A DNA stretch of 64,000 nucleotides from CAZZCU01 sp964652825 (lineage in GTDB: Bacteria > Bdellovibrionota_B > Oligoflexia > Oligoflexales > CAZZCU01): positions 124,001 through 188,000 of the forward strand of contig CAZZCU010000003.1 in NCBI GenBank assembly GCA_964652825.1, in the 5' to 3' direction. This document shows positions 1 through 8,498 of the stretch, one piece after another. Below the pieces are notes generated by a model, which worked only from the letters and a program-made list of their open reading frames with translations, had not been told where the DNA came from and did not search any database. Both the position numbers and the translations under genes were made by a program. The stretch's first letter is position 1, and every line of letters starts with the position of its first letter.

Positions 1-305
1 TTGTGTGCATCGGAGTTGTCATAAGCTGGATCTTTTATATACGGCAGTGTGTTGGTAGCCGCGTCCAGGAAGAGACCTAAGCTAAAAGTGCCTGGTGCTA
101 GAACCTTGGATGATCGGACCGTGAAATAATCAAGGCCGCTTGGGGTCGGGTTGAAATTCTGGGTATCGCTGCCGACGATGTTGGCATTGGCTGCATGTGT
201 CAAAAAAGTTGACAGTAAGCCGGCAAAAAGAAGGCGTCCGCGGCCCCAAGACGTAAACATCTGAATTTTATTGTTATTTTTAGGATTTCGATAACCAGAG
301 TACAT
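1..305 (-). CDS. OmpA-family outer membrane protein, N-terminal fragment
   Basis: This gene runs off the left edge, so only about 101 N-terminal codons are visible. The start is placed at the ATG at 305, because GAGG lies 6 bases upstream of it. A later in-frame ATG at 260 has no ribosome binding site. The product has a basic N-region, a hydrophobic stretch (LLFAGLLSTFLTHAANA) and a probable Sec cleavage site after ANA. The mature start contains NFNPTPSGLDYFTVRSS followed by a PGTFSLGLFLD segment. That pattern is characteristic of beta-barrel/OmpA-like proteins of Bdellovibrio relatives, which is recalled family knowledge. The OmpA peptidoglycan-binding domain would lie outside the window, so the family call is an inference. 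Confidence 0.6.
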   Translation of the reverse strand, partial: MYSGYRNPKNNNKIQMFTSWGRGRLLFAGLLSTFLTHAANANIVGSDTQNFNPTPSGLDYFTVRSSKVLAPGTFSLGLFLDAATNTLPYIKDPAYDNSDAH

Positions 306-478
306 ATACAACCTCAACAAATAACCACAGCAACTAGCGACGAACAGAGAGCGATAGACGCTCTACAGGCCTTGCTGTGCAAGCCTTATACCAGGTTGGA
401 TTGACATAATAACTTAGGGGGGTTAGCTTGCAGTTTTCTGGTTTTGGGTATCGCAATCAAAGAAGCACAGGAGTGAGG

Positions 479-1021
479 ATGTCGGGCGGTAAAAATTACT
501 TTGATGATGTGCAGGCGGCGGCAGAAGCTTTCGATTTTGCTAAGAACAAATATCAATTGGAGCTACAAACGACGGCGGGAAATATCCGCTTGAATATGGC
601 GTCTGATGTTGCGCCTAATCACTGCAAAAATCTTCTTGGTCTGGCCAAGATCGGTTTTTATGATGGTGTGATTTTTCATCGCGTTGTTAAGGATTTCGTT
701 ATTCAGGCTGGATGTCCCGAAGGTCGCGGCACGGGTGGTCCTGGCTATAAAGTTAATGCAGAATTTAACCCGAAAAAACACAAGCGCGGTGTTTTGTCCA
801 TGGCGCGTACCTCGGATCCAAATTCCGCTGGGTCACAATTCTTTATTTGTCTCAAGGATGTGCCTTTTCTTGATAATCAGTATACGGCATTCGGTGAGAC
901 GGCTGACGACGAAAGTCTGGAGGCAGTAGCGAAGATCGGTGCTGTGACAACCGGATTGCAAGATCGTCCAGTTGAGGATGTTGTCATCCAGAAGACTCAG
1001 ATTATCGAAACGCCTCTCTGA
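479..1021 (+). CDS. Peptidyl-prolyl cis-trans isomerase, cyclophilin type
   Basis: This is a single-domain cyclophilin of 180 residues that catalyses prolyl bond isomerisation during protein folding. Diagnostic blocks are FHRVVKDFVIQAG (catalytic Arg region), the glycine-rich GRGTGGPGY, the SMARTSDPNSAGSQFFI core and FLDNQYTAFGE. There is no signal peptide, so it is probably cytoplasmic, like PpiB. The reading frame is open from a TTG at 428. The ATG at 479 is preferred because AGGAG ends 5 bases before it. An N-terminal stretch of about 20 residues precedes the domain and is slightly longer than in PpiB. It is transcribed convergently with the M23 peptidase gene, 21 bp away. Confidence 0.9.
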   Translation: MSGGKNYFDDVQAAAEAFDFAKNKYQLELQTTAGNIRLNMASDVAPNHCKNLLGLAKIGFYDGVIFHRVVKDFVIQAGCPEGRGTGGPGYKVNAEFNPKKHKRGVLSMARTSDPNSAGSQFFICLKDVPFLDNQYTAFGETADDESLEAVAKIGAVTTGLQDRPVEDVVIQKTQIIETPL

Positions 1022-1042
1022 GTCTTCGGCGACATTAACATT

Positions 1043-2092
1043 TTATTCTTCGATTGCAGTGATGCGGCTCCAGCTCACGTTAATCATCACCAGGGTGATC
1101 AAAGCGAGAGTGAAGGCCGCGAAGATATTAATACCAGCAATTAATTGTTTGATAATCAGTTGCATAGTCGAGTTACTCTGCACTTTGGTAGCACTTTTGG
1201 TTGTGCTGGTAATATCGATTTCATCGCCGCCCATTGGGCCACCTTGAATTTGCGCCAATTGTACCGAGGATGCTTTGTGGTCGACATCCAAAAGATAGTT
1301 GTGGGGATCAACGGCGCTGTCACCAATCCAAACTTCATAATGTAAATGTGGGCCGGTCGAACGTCCCGTGGTACCAACCAGCGAGATCAAATCGCCACGT
1401 TTTACTACGTCGCCCTTTTTTACGCGTAATTCAGAAGCGTGTGCATATTTAGTTTTGATGTTGAAACCATGATCGATGACTACGAACTTACCGAGCGTCG
1501 TCGAGAGGCCGGCTGCCTCAATGACGCCATCTGCGGAAGCGTGAATTGGCGTACCTGTTTCGGCGCCAATATCCAAGCCGCGGTGTAATACCGGTTGCCG
1601 GGTAAAGGGTGATACGCGGTGACCATAATGACTGGAAATCCAGCCGGAGGTCGGTGTAATTGCCGGGAGCGATTGCATCAATGCTTCGTTATCACTAATA
1701 ATGCTGACGATTTTTTCGTAGCGTTGATCGATGCGATGCATATTGGCGAGCATGCTGTCCAAACGCGAGTTGAGAGTCGTTGATAATACGTCCGCTTGTT
1801 TATTATCCAATGACGAACGATAGACAACGTAATCGCTGGTTGGCAGGCTGCCAACGCGTTCGCCGTGAGCATTCATACGACCAATCACGGATTCCAGATC
1901 GGTAGTAACTCGTTCGGCACGCGTAATAAGATTGGCTTGATTGATATTGGACATCAATAAACGTAGACTTATGCCGGTCGTCATTGCCGCAAACAAAACT
2001 GTTCCTGCAAAGGCTTTAAAGATAATCGGGTAGCTTTTATAGAAGCCACTCGCTTGGCTAATAAATTTGTTTTGAGCCATTCCTGCAAACAT
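1043..2092 (-). CDS. M23-family metallopeptidase with N- and C-terminal membrane segments
   Basis: This 349-residue protein is likely a LytM/M23 peptidoglycan endopeptidase or a related activator of cell-wall hydrolysis. An N-terminal hydrophobic segment (about residues 25-45) is followed by a helical, coiled-coil-like region to about residue 140. The LytM fold then shows HRGLD and HLHYEVW, the zinc-binding HxxxD and HxH motifs, so it looks catalytically competent. Unusually, a second hydrophobic segment (IAGINIFAAFTLALITLVMI) lies after the peptidase domain close to the C-terminus. This suggests the domain is held in the periplasm between two inner-membrane anchors. The ATG at 2092 has GGGGAGG 5 bases upstream. 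The topology is inferred from hydrophobicity only. Confidence 0.85.
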   Translation of the reverse strand: MFAGMAQNKFISQASGFYKSYPIIFKAFAGTVLFAAMTTGISLRLLMSNINQANLITRAERVTTDLESVIGRMNAHGERVGSLPTSDYVVYRSSLDNKQADVLSTTLNSRLDSMLANMHRIDQRYEKIVSIISDNEALMQSLPAITPTSGWISSHYGHRVSPFTRQPVLHRGLDIGAETGTPIHASADGVIEAAGLSTTLGKFVVIDHGFNIKTKYAHASELRVKKGDVVKRGDLISLVGTTGRSTGPHLHYEVWIGDSAVDPHNYLLDVDHKASSVQLAQIQGGPMGGDEIDITSTTKSATKVQSNSTMQLIIKQLIAGINIFAAFTLALITLVMINVSWSRITAIEE

Positions 2093-2136
2093 CTGAACCT
2101 CCCCTGCGCGTCCTCGTAGTCTTACATGCCTTAGTT

Positions 2137-2164
2137 TTATTAAGTTCTACTAATGATTCTGCAA
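2137..2164 (-). promoter_or_regulatory. Possible promoter for the M23 peptidase gene
   Basis: Read on the minus strand, TTGCAG (2159-2164) and TAATAA (2137-2142) are separated by 16 bases. They lie about 45 bases upstream of the M23 start codon. The match to the sigma-70 consensus is moderate and nothing else supports it. Confidence 0.35.
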
Positions 2165-2226
2165 GGGGTGTGCCCAACTTTAGGTCTTTGATATCAATCG
2201 GTTATAACTCTTTAGCCTGCCTACAG

Positions 2227-2257
2227 TTTCGACATCTTTCTCCCTGGAGTGTCGAAA
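2227..2257. repeat. Inverted repeat TTTCGACA/TGTCGAAA between divergent-side genes
   Basis: Perfect 8-bp arms (2227-2234 and 2250-2257) surround a 15-base spacer. CGACATCT occurs at 2230-2237 and again at 2261-2268. The site lies between the 3' end of the RluA-type gene (stop at 2297) and the promoter region of the M23 gene. It could be an operator or a weak hairpin terminator for the RluA-type gene. No assignment is possible from sequence alone. Confidence 0.4.
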
Positions 2258-2296
2258 AATCGACATCTGGGGATAAGTCATTGTTTTTTCAGAGCT

Positions 2297-2962
2297 TTAG
2301 CCAAGCTTTTCCAGCAGGGAAGGTGCCCGTAGAGCAACGGGTAAGGATAATTCATTGAAAATATGGCTGTTTTTAGCGGTGATGGCGACTGCGCGCAAGG
2401 CGATGCCGGTTCTATCCCATGCCACCCCTCCATACAAGGTATCACCCCAAATCGGCCACTCCCTCGTGGCAAGTTCCAAACGAAGCTGGTGGGGACGCCC
2501 TGTTACCGGTTCCAGGTGCCACAAGTAAGCCTGGGGTCTATCTCCTAGTTGGCAAGGTCCGATATAGGTGGCACGTGTCTCGGCGGTTTTGCCATGCTCG
2601 GCATGAAAGGAGCGTTTTTTGCCCCGCACGATTTTGGATCGCCATGGTTCCAGTTTGGTCTCGACGTGGAGATTAGGATTTGCGGTTGTTAGTGCATGAT
2701 AGGTTTTTTGCACCAGACGTTTTTCAAAGGCGTTATTGAGACCACGATGCGTCAGCGCGTCTTTTGCAAACATCAAAATACCGGATACTTCGACATCCAG
2801 GCGATGAACTGGCCACAGTTGCATGTGTAGCTGTTGTGTTAGCGTTGTACCAACACACGGTCTTGGATCATTGGCCCCCTGGCGACTGGGAACACTCAAC
2901 CAGCCGGAGGGTTTATCAACAACGATGACTTTTGCGTTCTCGAAAAGAATCGCCGGCTTCAT
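2297..2962 (-). CDS. RluA-family RNA pseudouridine synthase
   Basis: This 221-residue enzyme probably converts specific uridines in rRNA or tRNA to pseudouridine. It shows the family motifs in order: VDKPSGWLSVPSR, the catalytic HRLDVEVSG (Asp in HRLD), KTYHAL, and PVTGRPHQLR near the C-terminus. There is no N-terminal S4 RNA-binding domain, so it resembles the compact TruC/RluA-like members more than RluC/RluD. The substrate position cannot be predicted. The lipoprotein gene upstream on the same strand ends 16 bp before this start codon, which suggests co-transcription. Confidence 0.88.
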   Translation of the reverse strand: MKPAILFENAKVIVVDKPSGWLSVPSRQGANDPRPCVGTTLTQQLHMQLWPVHRLDVEVSGILMFAKDALTHRGLNNAFEKRLVQKTYHALTTANPNLHVETKLEPWRSKIVRGKKRSFHAEHGKTAETRATYIGPCQLGDRPQAYLWHLEPVTGRPHQLRLELATREWPIWGDTLYGGVAWDRTGIALRAVAITAKNSHIFNELSLPVALRAPSLLEKLG

Positions 2963-2978
2963 ATGGATTTAGACTCAC

Positions 2979-3923
2979 TCACTCGGGCGAACAGGTTAGG
3001 TCTGGATCGAGCGAGACCGTATTCAAGGTCGCATCAGCGACAATGCCAAGTGTTTTCAGCTTTGCCCATGCCGCAAGACGCTCGTCCGCATTGTAGCGTG
3101 AGTCGCTGTCCAGGTCGCGACCCAGACACCAGCCGGGAGCCTCAAGATTGTTTTCATCAAAATTGTTGGGACAAAGAAGAGTATTGAATTTGCGATACGC
3201 AACATAGCTACCGCTGCCATTCGTTGCGACGGAACCTGTTAGATAAGTATCCGCCGTAAATTGCGTAGTACCTTCGCTATACCAATCAGCAACAGCTTTG
3301 ATCGCTAAAGATCCGCTATCATCGCGATCCACTTCCACATGCTCTACAAAAAAATCTATATGGGATGGAACAACTATTGGTTTGACGAAGGGTTTGCCCT
3401 GCAAATGCAGATCAAGTGTAGGTAGAGTGTTCAGATCATAAGTTAGTTGTAGCACCAACTCTGAGACCGGTTGCGCGAGAATTGCAGTGCTGAAATCCCG
3501 GATGGCGTGAATTTTTTGGCCGTCCGCACTCCAATCCAGTTGCATGATGACAGTCTCGTCGCTGCAGATAACGGCGCGGTAGTTGTAGGCACTGGATGTG
3601 AGTTCGCTGACATAACCATTAATAATCCCATCAGGGCCCTTGCCTTCAAAGCGACCGGTGCCGTTAACGCCGTAGACATTCAAGCGGTTAGTCAAAATGT
3701 TGATATGGGTCAGGATATGATCAATTCGTTGCGCTAACGATTCGATCACGGATGTACTCTCATTGCTTTGCGTCAATTCGGCTTCGGTAGCTAACAAATT
3801 GTCAGGAAACTGAAGATCAATGTGCGGCAGAAATGCTGGCGCTGTGGTTGTGGAAGAGCCGCCTTTTTGACCGCAACCAAAAGAAACGAGGGCCAACATG
3901 GTGGCCCATATAAGTACCTTCAA
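2979..3923 (-). CDS. Predicted lipoprotein of unknown function with an EF-hand-like loop
   Basis: The N-terminus (MKVLIWATMLALVSFGC) is a lipoprotein signal with lipobox SFGC and Gly at +2, compatible with outer-membrane sorting. I do not recognise the rest of the 314-residue protein. It is rich in beta-type sequence and carries cysteines at wide spacing. Near the C-terminus a DLDSDSRYNADE segment fits the calcium-binding pattern DxDxDxxxxxxE, although the usual Gly at loop position 6 is Ser. Calcium binding is therefore possible but unproven. The next gene upstream on the same strand is another lipoprotein gene (30 bp gap). Confidence 0.7.
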   Translation of the reverse strand: MKVLIWATMLALVSFGCGQKGGSSTTTAPAFLPHIDLQFPDNLLATEAELTQSNESTSVIESLAQRIDHILTHINILTNRLNVYGVNGTGRFEGKGPDGIINGYVSELTSSAYNYRAVICSDETVIMQLDWSADGQKIHAIRDFSTAILAQPVSELVLQLTYDLNTLPTLDLHLQGKPFVKPIVVPSHIDFFVEHVEVDRDDSGSLAIKAVADWYSEGTTQFTADTYLTGSVATNGSGSYVAYRKFNTLLCPNNFDENNLEAPGWCLGRDLDSDSRYNADERLAAWAKLKTLGIVADATLNTVSLDPDLTCSPE

Positions 3924-3953
3924 TTTTTATCTCCCAAACTTAACCGATTCGGA

Positions 3954-4619
3954 TTAGCGCCATGGATTTGAGCGACGGTTGCGGCCGATACTTTGTTCAC
4001 TAAGTCCTTGAGTAGAAACAAATTTACCATCAGCCAATTTCGCCCACTCGCCATTATCCCAAACGACCGGGTGGTCGCCTTGTTCCAGCGTACCGACCAC
4101 GGTTGCGCCGCCAGGTTGATCCACAACAGGCAACGTCGAATTTCTGACATATTTTACAATACCACCGGCGGCTGGGGTAGCTGCATTAGTTGCGGCATTC
4201 ATGGGAGCTGCGGAATTAAAAGGTGGCGCGGCGTCGGTGATCGCTGGATTCAAAGGCGCGGCGTTCGCCATGGTCGTATTGCTGGCTGGAATCGCATTGA
4301 ATGCTGCTTGATTTGCGGGGACCTGATTTAAGCCATTGTCGGTAAGATCAGCTAACTGATTATTGCTAAAGTTTTCGTCCGCATATTCGTTGAAGCCACC
4401 ATTTGCTGTGGCGGTGCTGTTACCACCGAAATTATTATTGCCGGCGAACTCTTCATTGCCCGAGTCGTCGTCAACGTTGGCGGCTTCATTGTCCTCTGAT
4501 GCTTCAAAATCTTCTTGTTGTTGTTGATCTGAGCCCGAGCAGCTCACCAGCATGATGCTGCCAAACGCAATTATGCTTATGAAAGCGTATTTGCTGAGTT
4601 GGGTGTTTCTAATCATCAT
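3954..4619 (-). CDS. Low-complexity lipoprotein with a C-terminal SH3-like segment
   Basis: A signal peptide ends in the lipobox LVSC (Ser at +2). It is followed by an acidic Glu/Asp/Gln-rich linker and a long Asn/Ala/Pro-rich disordered stretch (about residues 35-150). A compact C-terminal part of about 65 residues includes VVDQPGGATVVGTL and WAKLADGKFVSTQ. The spacing of those hydrophobic strands resembles a bacterial SH3 domain, which would bind cell-wall or protein ligands; this is inference. The start is placed at the ATG at 4619, because AAGGA lies 9 bases upstream. The ATG at 4628 directly abuts that AAGGA and is unlikely to be used. Confidence 0.7.
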   Translation of the reverse strand: MMIRNTQLSKYAFISIIAFGSIMLVSCSGSDQQQQEDFEASEDNEAANVDDDSGNEEFAGNNNFGGNSTATANGGFNEYADENFSNNQLADLTDNGLNQVPANQAAFNAIPASNTTMANAAPLNPAITDAAPPFNSAAPMNAATNAATPAAGGIVKYVRNSTLPVVDQPGGATVVGTLEQGDHPVVWDNGEWAKLADGKFVSTQGLSEQSIGRNRRSNPWR

Positions 4620-4829
4620 GGCGTCCATTCCTTATAATACAAATCATTCCTTGCGCTGATACCTGATGCGCATATTATTAGTTTCGACGTTTTTAATGTT
4701 AACTTTAGAGGTACTTTAATAAAATTTTATAGAATATTTTATGGCTGCTGAATAAATACGTGTAGCCAGGGATCTTTTCTAAAGTATTTGCTAAAATACC
4801 AAACCAAGATTTTTTTGTGAGATGCACGA

Positions 4830-6053
4830 GTGGATTTAATTGTTCAAAAATACGGCGGCACGTCGGTTGCGACGATTGAACGTATACAGGCGGTCGCGGA
4901 GCATATTCAACGTACCGTCGATAAGGGTTCGCAAGTTGTCGTCGTGGTTAGCGCCATGGGACAGCAGACCGATGAGTTGTTAAATCTGGCGCTGCAAGTC
5001 TCCAAGAATCCACCGCGCCGGGAATTGGATATGTTGCTGACCGTTGGTGAACGTATCTCCATGTCGCTACTCAGTATAGCGTTGCATGAACGTGGTTTAC
5101 CGTCGCTGTCCCTGACGGGCTCGCAAAGCGGGATTCTTACCGACGATGTTCACGGTAACGCACGCATTAAATCAGTACTCGGGGATCGCATTAAAGCGGG
5201 TCTGTCGCAAAAAAATGTGATTATCATCGCTGGTTTTCAGGGGATGAGTGCTAATTCCAAAGAGATTACAACGCTCGGACGGGGCGGGTCTGATCTGACG
5301 GCTGTGGCATTAGCCCATGTTCTTAAGGCTAAAAGTTGTGAGATTTATAAAGATGTGGACGGTGTATTTACCGCGGATCCACACGTGGTTTCTGATGCTA
5401 GAATCGTACGCCAGCTTGATTGGCAAACCATGAGTGAAATTTGCTGGGGTGGCGCATCAGTCATTCATGCGCGCGCGCTATCGTTAGCACAGAAATATCA
5501 AATTCGTTTAGAAGTTCGCTCAAGTTTTAGTCTGGATCGAGCTGGTACCGTTATTTTTGGGAGCAAGCCAATGGAGTCGATGCAGGTAACGGCAATTGCC
5601 GAAAAAACCGCAATGGGTGTCGCGCAATTTGAGTTTTCCGCGGCAACTAATCCCCAGGCCGTAGTCACAGAAGCCATGCAATGGCTGTGGCAGAACGGCG
5701 AAGTCCCCTTGCTGTCCACGATGGTGCGTCTTGATGGTACTACCGACAGAATTACGTTTATTGTGCGTTACGATCTGACGACTGGATTGGGGGATCATCT
5801 GAAAAAATTCGCCACGACCAGTGGTTTTACGCACAAGGCCACTAAGTGTTTTGGTGATTTGAGCTGCTTGACTATTGCTGGTTCTGGCTTTTGGCAGAAT
5901 CCGGAGTTGGTGACCCAGATTACCGAAACAATCGGCGCGGTGAATATCGCCGCGATGGATGTTAAGAACAATGGCGTTATTGTCTGTGTGTCGCAGAAGC
6001 TAGCCAAGAATATTCAGCGACAGCTTCACGATAAATTCATGCAGAAAACTTGA
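4830..6053 (+). CDS. lysC: Aspartate kinase, monofunctional
   Basis: This 407-residue enzyme phosphorylates L-aspartate, the first step toward lysine, threonine and methionine and toward meso-diaminopimelate for peptidoglycan. The N-terminus has the kinase signature KYGGTSV. GRGGSDLTAVALA and the EIYKDVDGVFTADP segment follow, all typical of the amino-acid kinase fold. The last 140 residues should hold two ACT domains for feedback control (LSTMVRLDGTTDRITF and the ETIGAVNIAAMDVKNNGVIV segment). The start is GTG at 4830; an overlapping ATG at 4822 closes after five codons. The gene stands alone, with about 200 bp of AT-rich DNA upstream and a convergent neighbour 14 bp downstream. Confidence 0.93.
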   Translation: MDLIVQKYGGTSVATIERIQAVAEHIQRTVDKGSQVVVVVSAMGQQTDELLNLALQVSKNPPRRELDMLLTVGERISMSLLSIALHERGLPSLSLTGSQSGILTDDVHGNARIKSVLGDRIKAGLSQKNVIIIAGFQGMSANSKEITTLGRGGSDLTAVALAHVLKAKSCEIYKDVDGVFTADPHVVSDARIVRQLDWQTMSEICWGGASVIHARALSLAQKYQIRLEVRSSFSLDRAGTVIFGSKPMESMQVTAIAEKTAMGVAQFEFSAATNPQAVVTEAMQWLWQNGEVPLLSTMVRLDGTTDRITFIVRYDLTTGLGDHLKKFATTSGFTHKATKCFGDLSCLTIAGSGFWQNPELVTQITETIGAVNIAAMDVKNNGVIVCVSQKLAKNIQRQLHDKFMQKT

Positions 6054-6067
6054 GTATTTAAGTAAAT

Positions 6068-6907
6068 CTATTTCAGATCACGCATCACGCCGAGGCTGAT
6101 CAGGCGATAGTTTGACGATTGCACGCGATTGACAGCTACATCAAGCGTCGGATGCCATTCTTTGAAGTTGGCTTGTACGCCGACGCTACCACGCATAGCC
6201 AGACCAAAGCCTGGTTCAAGATGATCAAGATGTTCTTTGACGCTAGCGCCGCCGCTGACCGATGCGCTGCTATAGGCTAGACCAAGGCCGGCTTCGGCGC
6301 GTGCACTGAAAGGTTTATGCTGTGGCGTGATCCACTGCAAACCAGGCATAACGCCGAGCATGGTGGCTGTAAAGGATTCGTTGCGCGACTCTCCAGAATT
6401 GACGCTGATGGCACTGCCGCCAGTGGTGACAAAAAAGGCTCGTCCGCTTAAATATAGCTGCTGTTGCCAGCGCCAATTGCCGTAGACCGAAGCACCAATT
6501 CCAAGTGCACCGTCACCCAAACCGACTGATGCCAGGCTGGCGTCCGCTCCAACCGCCATCTGGGCGGATTCGCGGTACATTTTATAATTGCTGCTGAGAT
6601 TCTGGTATTTGTTGTCATCTAACAAAGCATAAGAGTGATTGGCTTTCAGTTTGCCAGTACTCTTTTCGATTTTTACATAACGTGTTCGATGTTCGACCTT
6701 TTCGACCTCGCCGTATGCAACCAGTTCTTCGTCGTGATTAAAGAAACCAACACGATCACCAATGGTCAGTTGCTTGGAGTCGATTGTGCAGAACGACTGA
6801 GCTTTGTCGCACTTGAAGTTGTTGGCCAGCGCGGGTGCCGAGACGCCAAGAATCGTCAGTGCCGACGCGTACGCCATAGCTTGGAGATGTGTGAACTTCA
6901 TACTCAT
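6068..6907 (-). CDS. Secreted protein, probable outer-membrane beta-barrel
   Basis: This 279-residue protein carries a Sec signal peptide cleaved probably after APALA. A short N-terminal domain containing a Cys pair and an SH3-like VGFFNHDEELVAYGEV segment follows (about residues 30-95). The rest (about 110-279) is a run of alternating polar/hydrophobic strands with glycines and ends in a strand typical of porin-like barrels (YRLISLGVMRDL). I do not recognise a named family. The ATG at 6907 has GAGGGG 5 bases upstream; a second ATG two codons later is possible. It is convergent with lysC. Outer-membrane location is an inference. Confidence 0.7.
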   Translation of the reverse strand: MSMKFTHLQAMAYASALTILGVSAPALANNFKCDKAQSFCTIDSKQLTIGDRVGFFNHDEELVAYGEVEKVEHRTRYVKIEKSTGKLKANHSYALLDDNKYQNLSSNYKMYRESAQMAVGADASLASVGLGDGALGIGASVYGNWRWQQQLYLSGRAFFVTTGGSAISVNSGESRNESFTATMLGVMPGLQWITPQHKPFSARAEAGLGLAYSSASVSGGASVKEHLDHLEPGFGLAMRGSVGVQANFKEWHPTLDVAVNRVQSSNYRLISLGVMRDLK

Positions 6908-7113
6908 AAAAACCCCTCAGCTCAATAGGTTCAAGGTATGATTAAGCAAGAACGGGGCCACCATCGTCGCAATGTTTTCCAAGGGTTGCATAACCAAATC
7001 AGCGATCTTTTTTAGCAAGTGTCCATAATCTGTACACACATATGCTTGCACCGTCGTACTTCTATGTGGGACGCTATTGGTAGCTAATGATTGAATGCAA
7101 GGGGTGGCGCACG

Positions 7114-8391
7114 GTGACGAAGTTTGGAACACACATACAGCTGACGGTGGCTTTGGTTCTCGGAATTGTGGCGGGCGCAATTGCACATCTGGGCGCCGAT
7201 TTGCCGTTTCTCCAGTTTATCAGTACGCATATTTTTCTGCCGATTGGTCAGATATTTTTACGCATGATTTTTATGATTGTCGTGCCGATGATTTTTGCGA
7301 TGTTGGCGTTGGGAGTATGCGAGCTTGGTCAAAGTCATGGATTGGGAGGGGTTGCTGGAAGGTCGCTGTTTTATACAATTGTGTTGAGTTCTATCTCTGT
7401 ACTCTTGGGTATTTCTCTAGTTAATATTCTAAAGCCTGGTGTCGGTTTTGATTTGAGTGTATCCGCGCTATCCATGGATCTAGGCGCCGTCAATCGCTTG
7501 AAGGAATTTGGTGCTCAAACCAAGCCATTATCACAAATAATTTATGAACTGGTTCCGCGTAACCCTTTGGACTCAGCGGTTCGCGCGCTCGATGGCGAAA
7601 TCATGGCACTGATGTTTTTCTCAATCGTTTTTGGAATCGCTCTCTCCCGATTTTCCGAAGACAAGAATGGTGTTTCCACCATTAAAGTTTTTCTCGAAGA
7701 GTTAAGTAGTATTTGTATGCGCATAGTGGGATTTGCTATGCGTTTGGCGCCGCTGGCAGTGTTTTCGATTGTATTTAATACCGCATTTAGGCTCGGTTAT
7801 TCTGTCTTTGTCTCTTTGTTTTATTATGTGGCGGTCGTGGTCGTTGGTCTGCTGTTGCAGCAATTTGTTGTTTATCCATTGATGCTGCGATATGTGGCAA
7901 AGATAAATCCTTGGCAGTTTTTTCGCAAATGCAGCGATGTTTATATGTATGCATTTTCGACATCGTCTTCCAACGCAACATTGCCTAAAAGCCTAGAGCT
8001 TGCGGAGACGGATCTGGGGATTCCGGCAAAAATATCGCGTTTTGTTCTGACGGTGGGAGCGACCGCCAATCAGAACGGCACGGCATTGTTTGAGGGCATT
8101 ACGGTTTTATTTCTGGCGCAGGTTTATGGCGTTCATCTCGATTTAACGCAACAGATTCAAGTGGTGCTGATGTCGATTGTGGCTGGTATCGGCACGGCGG
8201 GTGTTCCTGGTGGTTCCTTGCCGCTGATCGTGATTCTGTTGCAATCAGTGGGAATTCCGGCCGAAGGGATCGGCTTGGTCTTGGGTGTCGATCGTTTTCT
8301 GGATATGTGTCGTACAGCGCTTAACGTCAGTGGTGATTTGGTTATCGCTGCTTTGGTAGGTGCCAAAGAAAGTTCGATAAGTAAAGTCTAG
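7114..8391 (+). CDS. Dicarboxylate/amino acid:cation symporter (DAACS/SDF family)
   Basis: This multi-pass inner-membrane transporter (about 425 residues) takes up C4-dicarboxylates or acidic amino acids with Na+ or H+. Family marks are SSSNATLPKSL (hairpin HP1), GTAGVPGGSLPLIV (HP2) and DRFLDMCRTALNVSGD in the last helix. The transmembrane-7 motif that is usually NMDGT reads NQNGT here, so an Asp of the cation-binding region is Asn, which may alter coupling or substrate. GTG at 7114 is chosen because AAGGGG lies 9 bases upstream. An in-frame ATG at 7087 has a poor binding site, but its use would only add nine residues. Confidence 0.9.
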   Translation: MTKFGTHIQLTVALVLGIVAGAIAHLGADLPFLQFISTHIFLPIGQIFLRMIFMIVVPMIFAMLALGVCELGQSHGLGGVAGRSLFYTIVLSSISVLLGISLVNILKPGVGFDLSVSALSMDLGAVNRLKEFGAQTKPLSQIIYELVPRNPLDSAVRALDGEIMALMFFSIVFGIALSRFSEDKNGVSTIKVFLEELSSICMRIVGFAMRLAPLAVFSIVFNTAFRLGYSVFVSLFYYVAVVVVGLLLQQFVVYPLMLRYVAKINPWQFFRKCSDVYMYAFSTSSSNATLPKSLELAETDLGIPAKISRFVLTVGATANQNGTALFEGITVLFLAQVYGVHLDLTQQIQVVLMSIVAGIGTAGVPGGSLPLIVILLQSVGIPAEGIGLVLGVDRFLDMCRTALNVSGDLVIAALVGAKESSISKV

Positions 8392-8498
8392 TCAATTGGT
8401 TAGACAAAGCCTTTGCTCAGCGCGTGATCTGGTCTATGCTATTTGCATAATTAAAATCGTCGTCATGACAATCAAACCCGCACAGCAAGGATGTGAGT

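Noticed and set aside
428..478. Cyclophilin starting at TTG 428
   Set aside because: No ribosome binding site there, and the ATG at 479 has AGGAG at good spacing.
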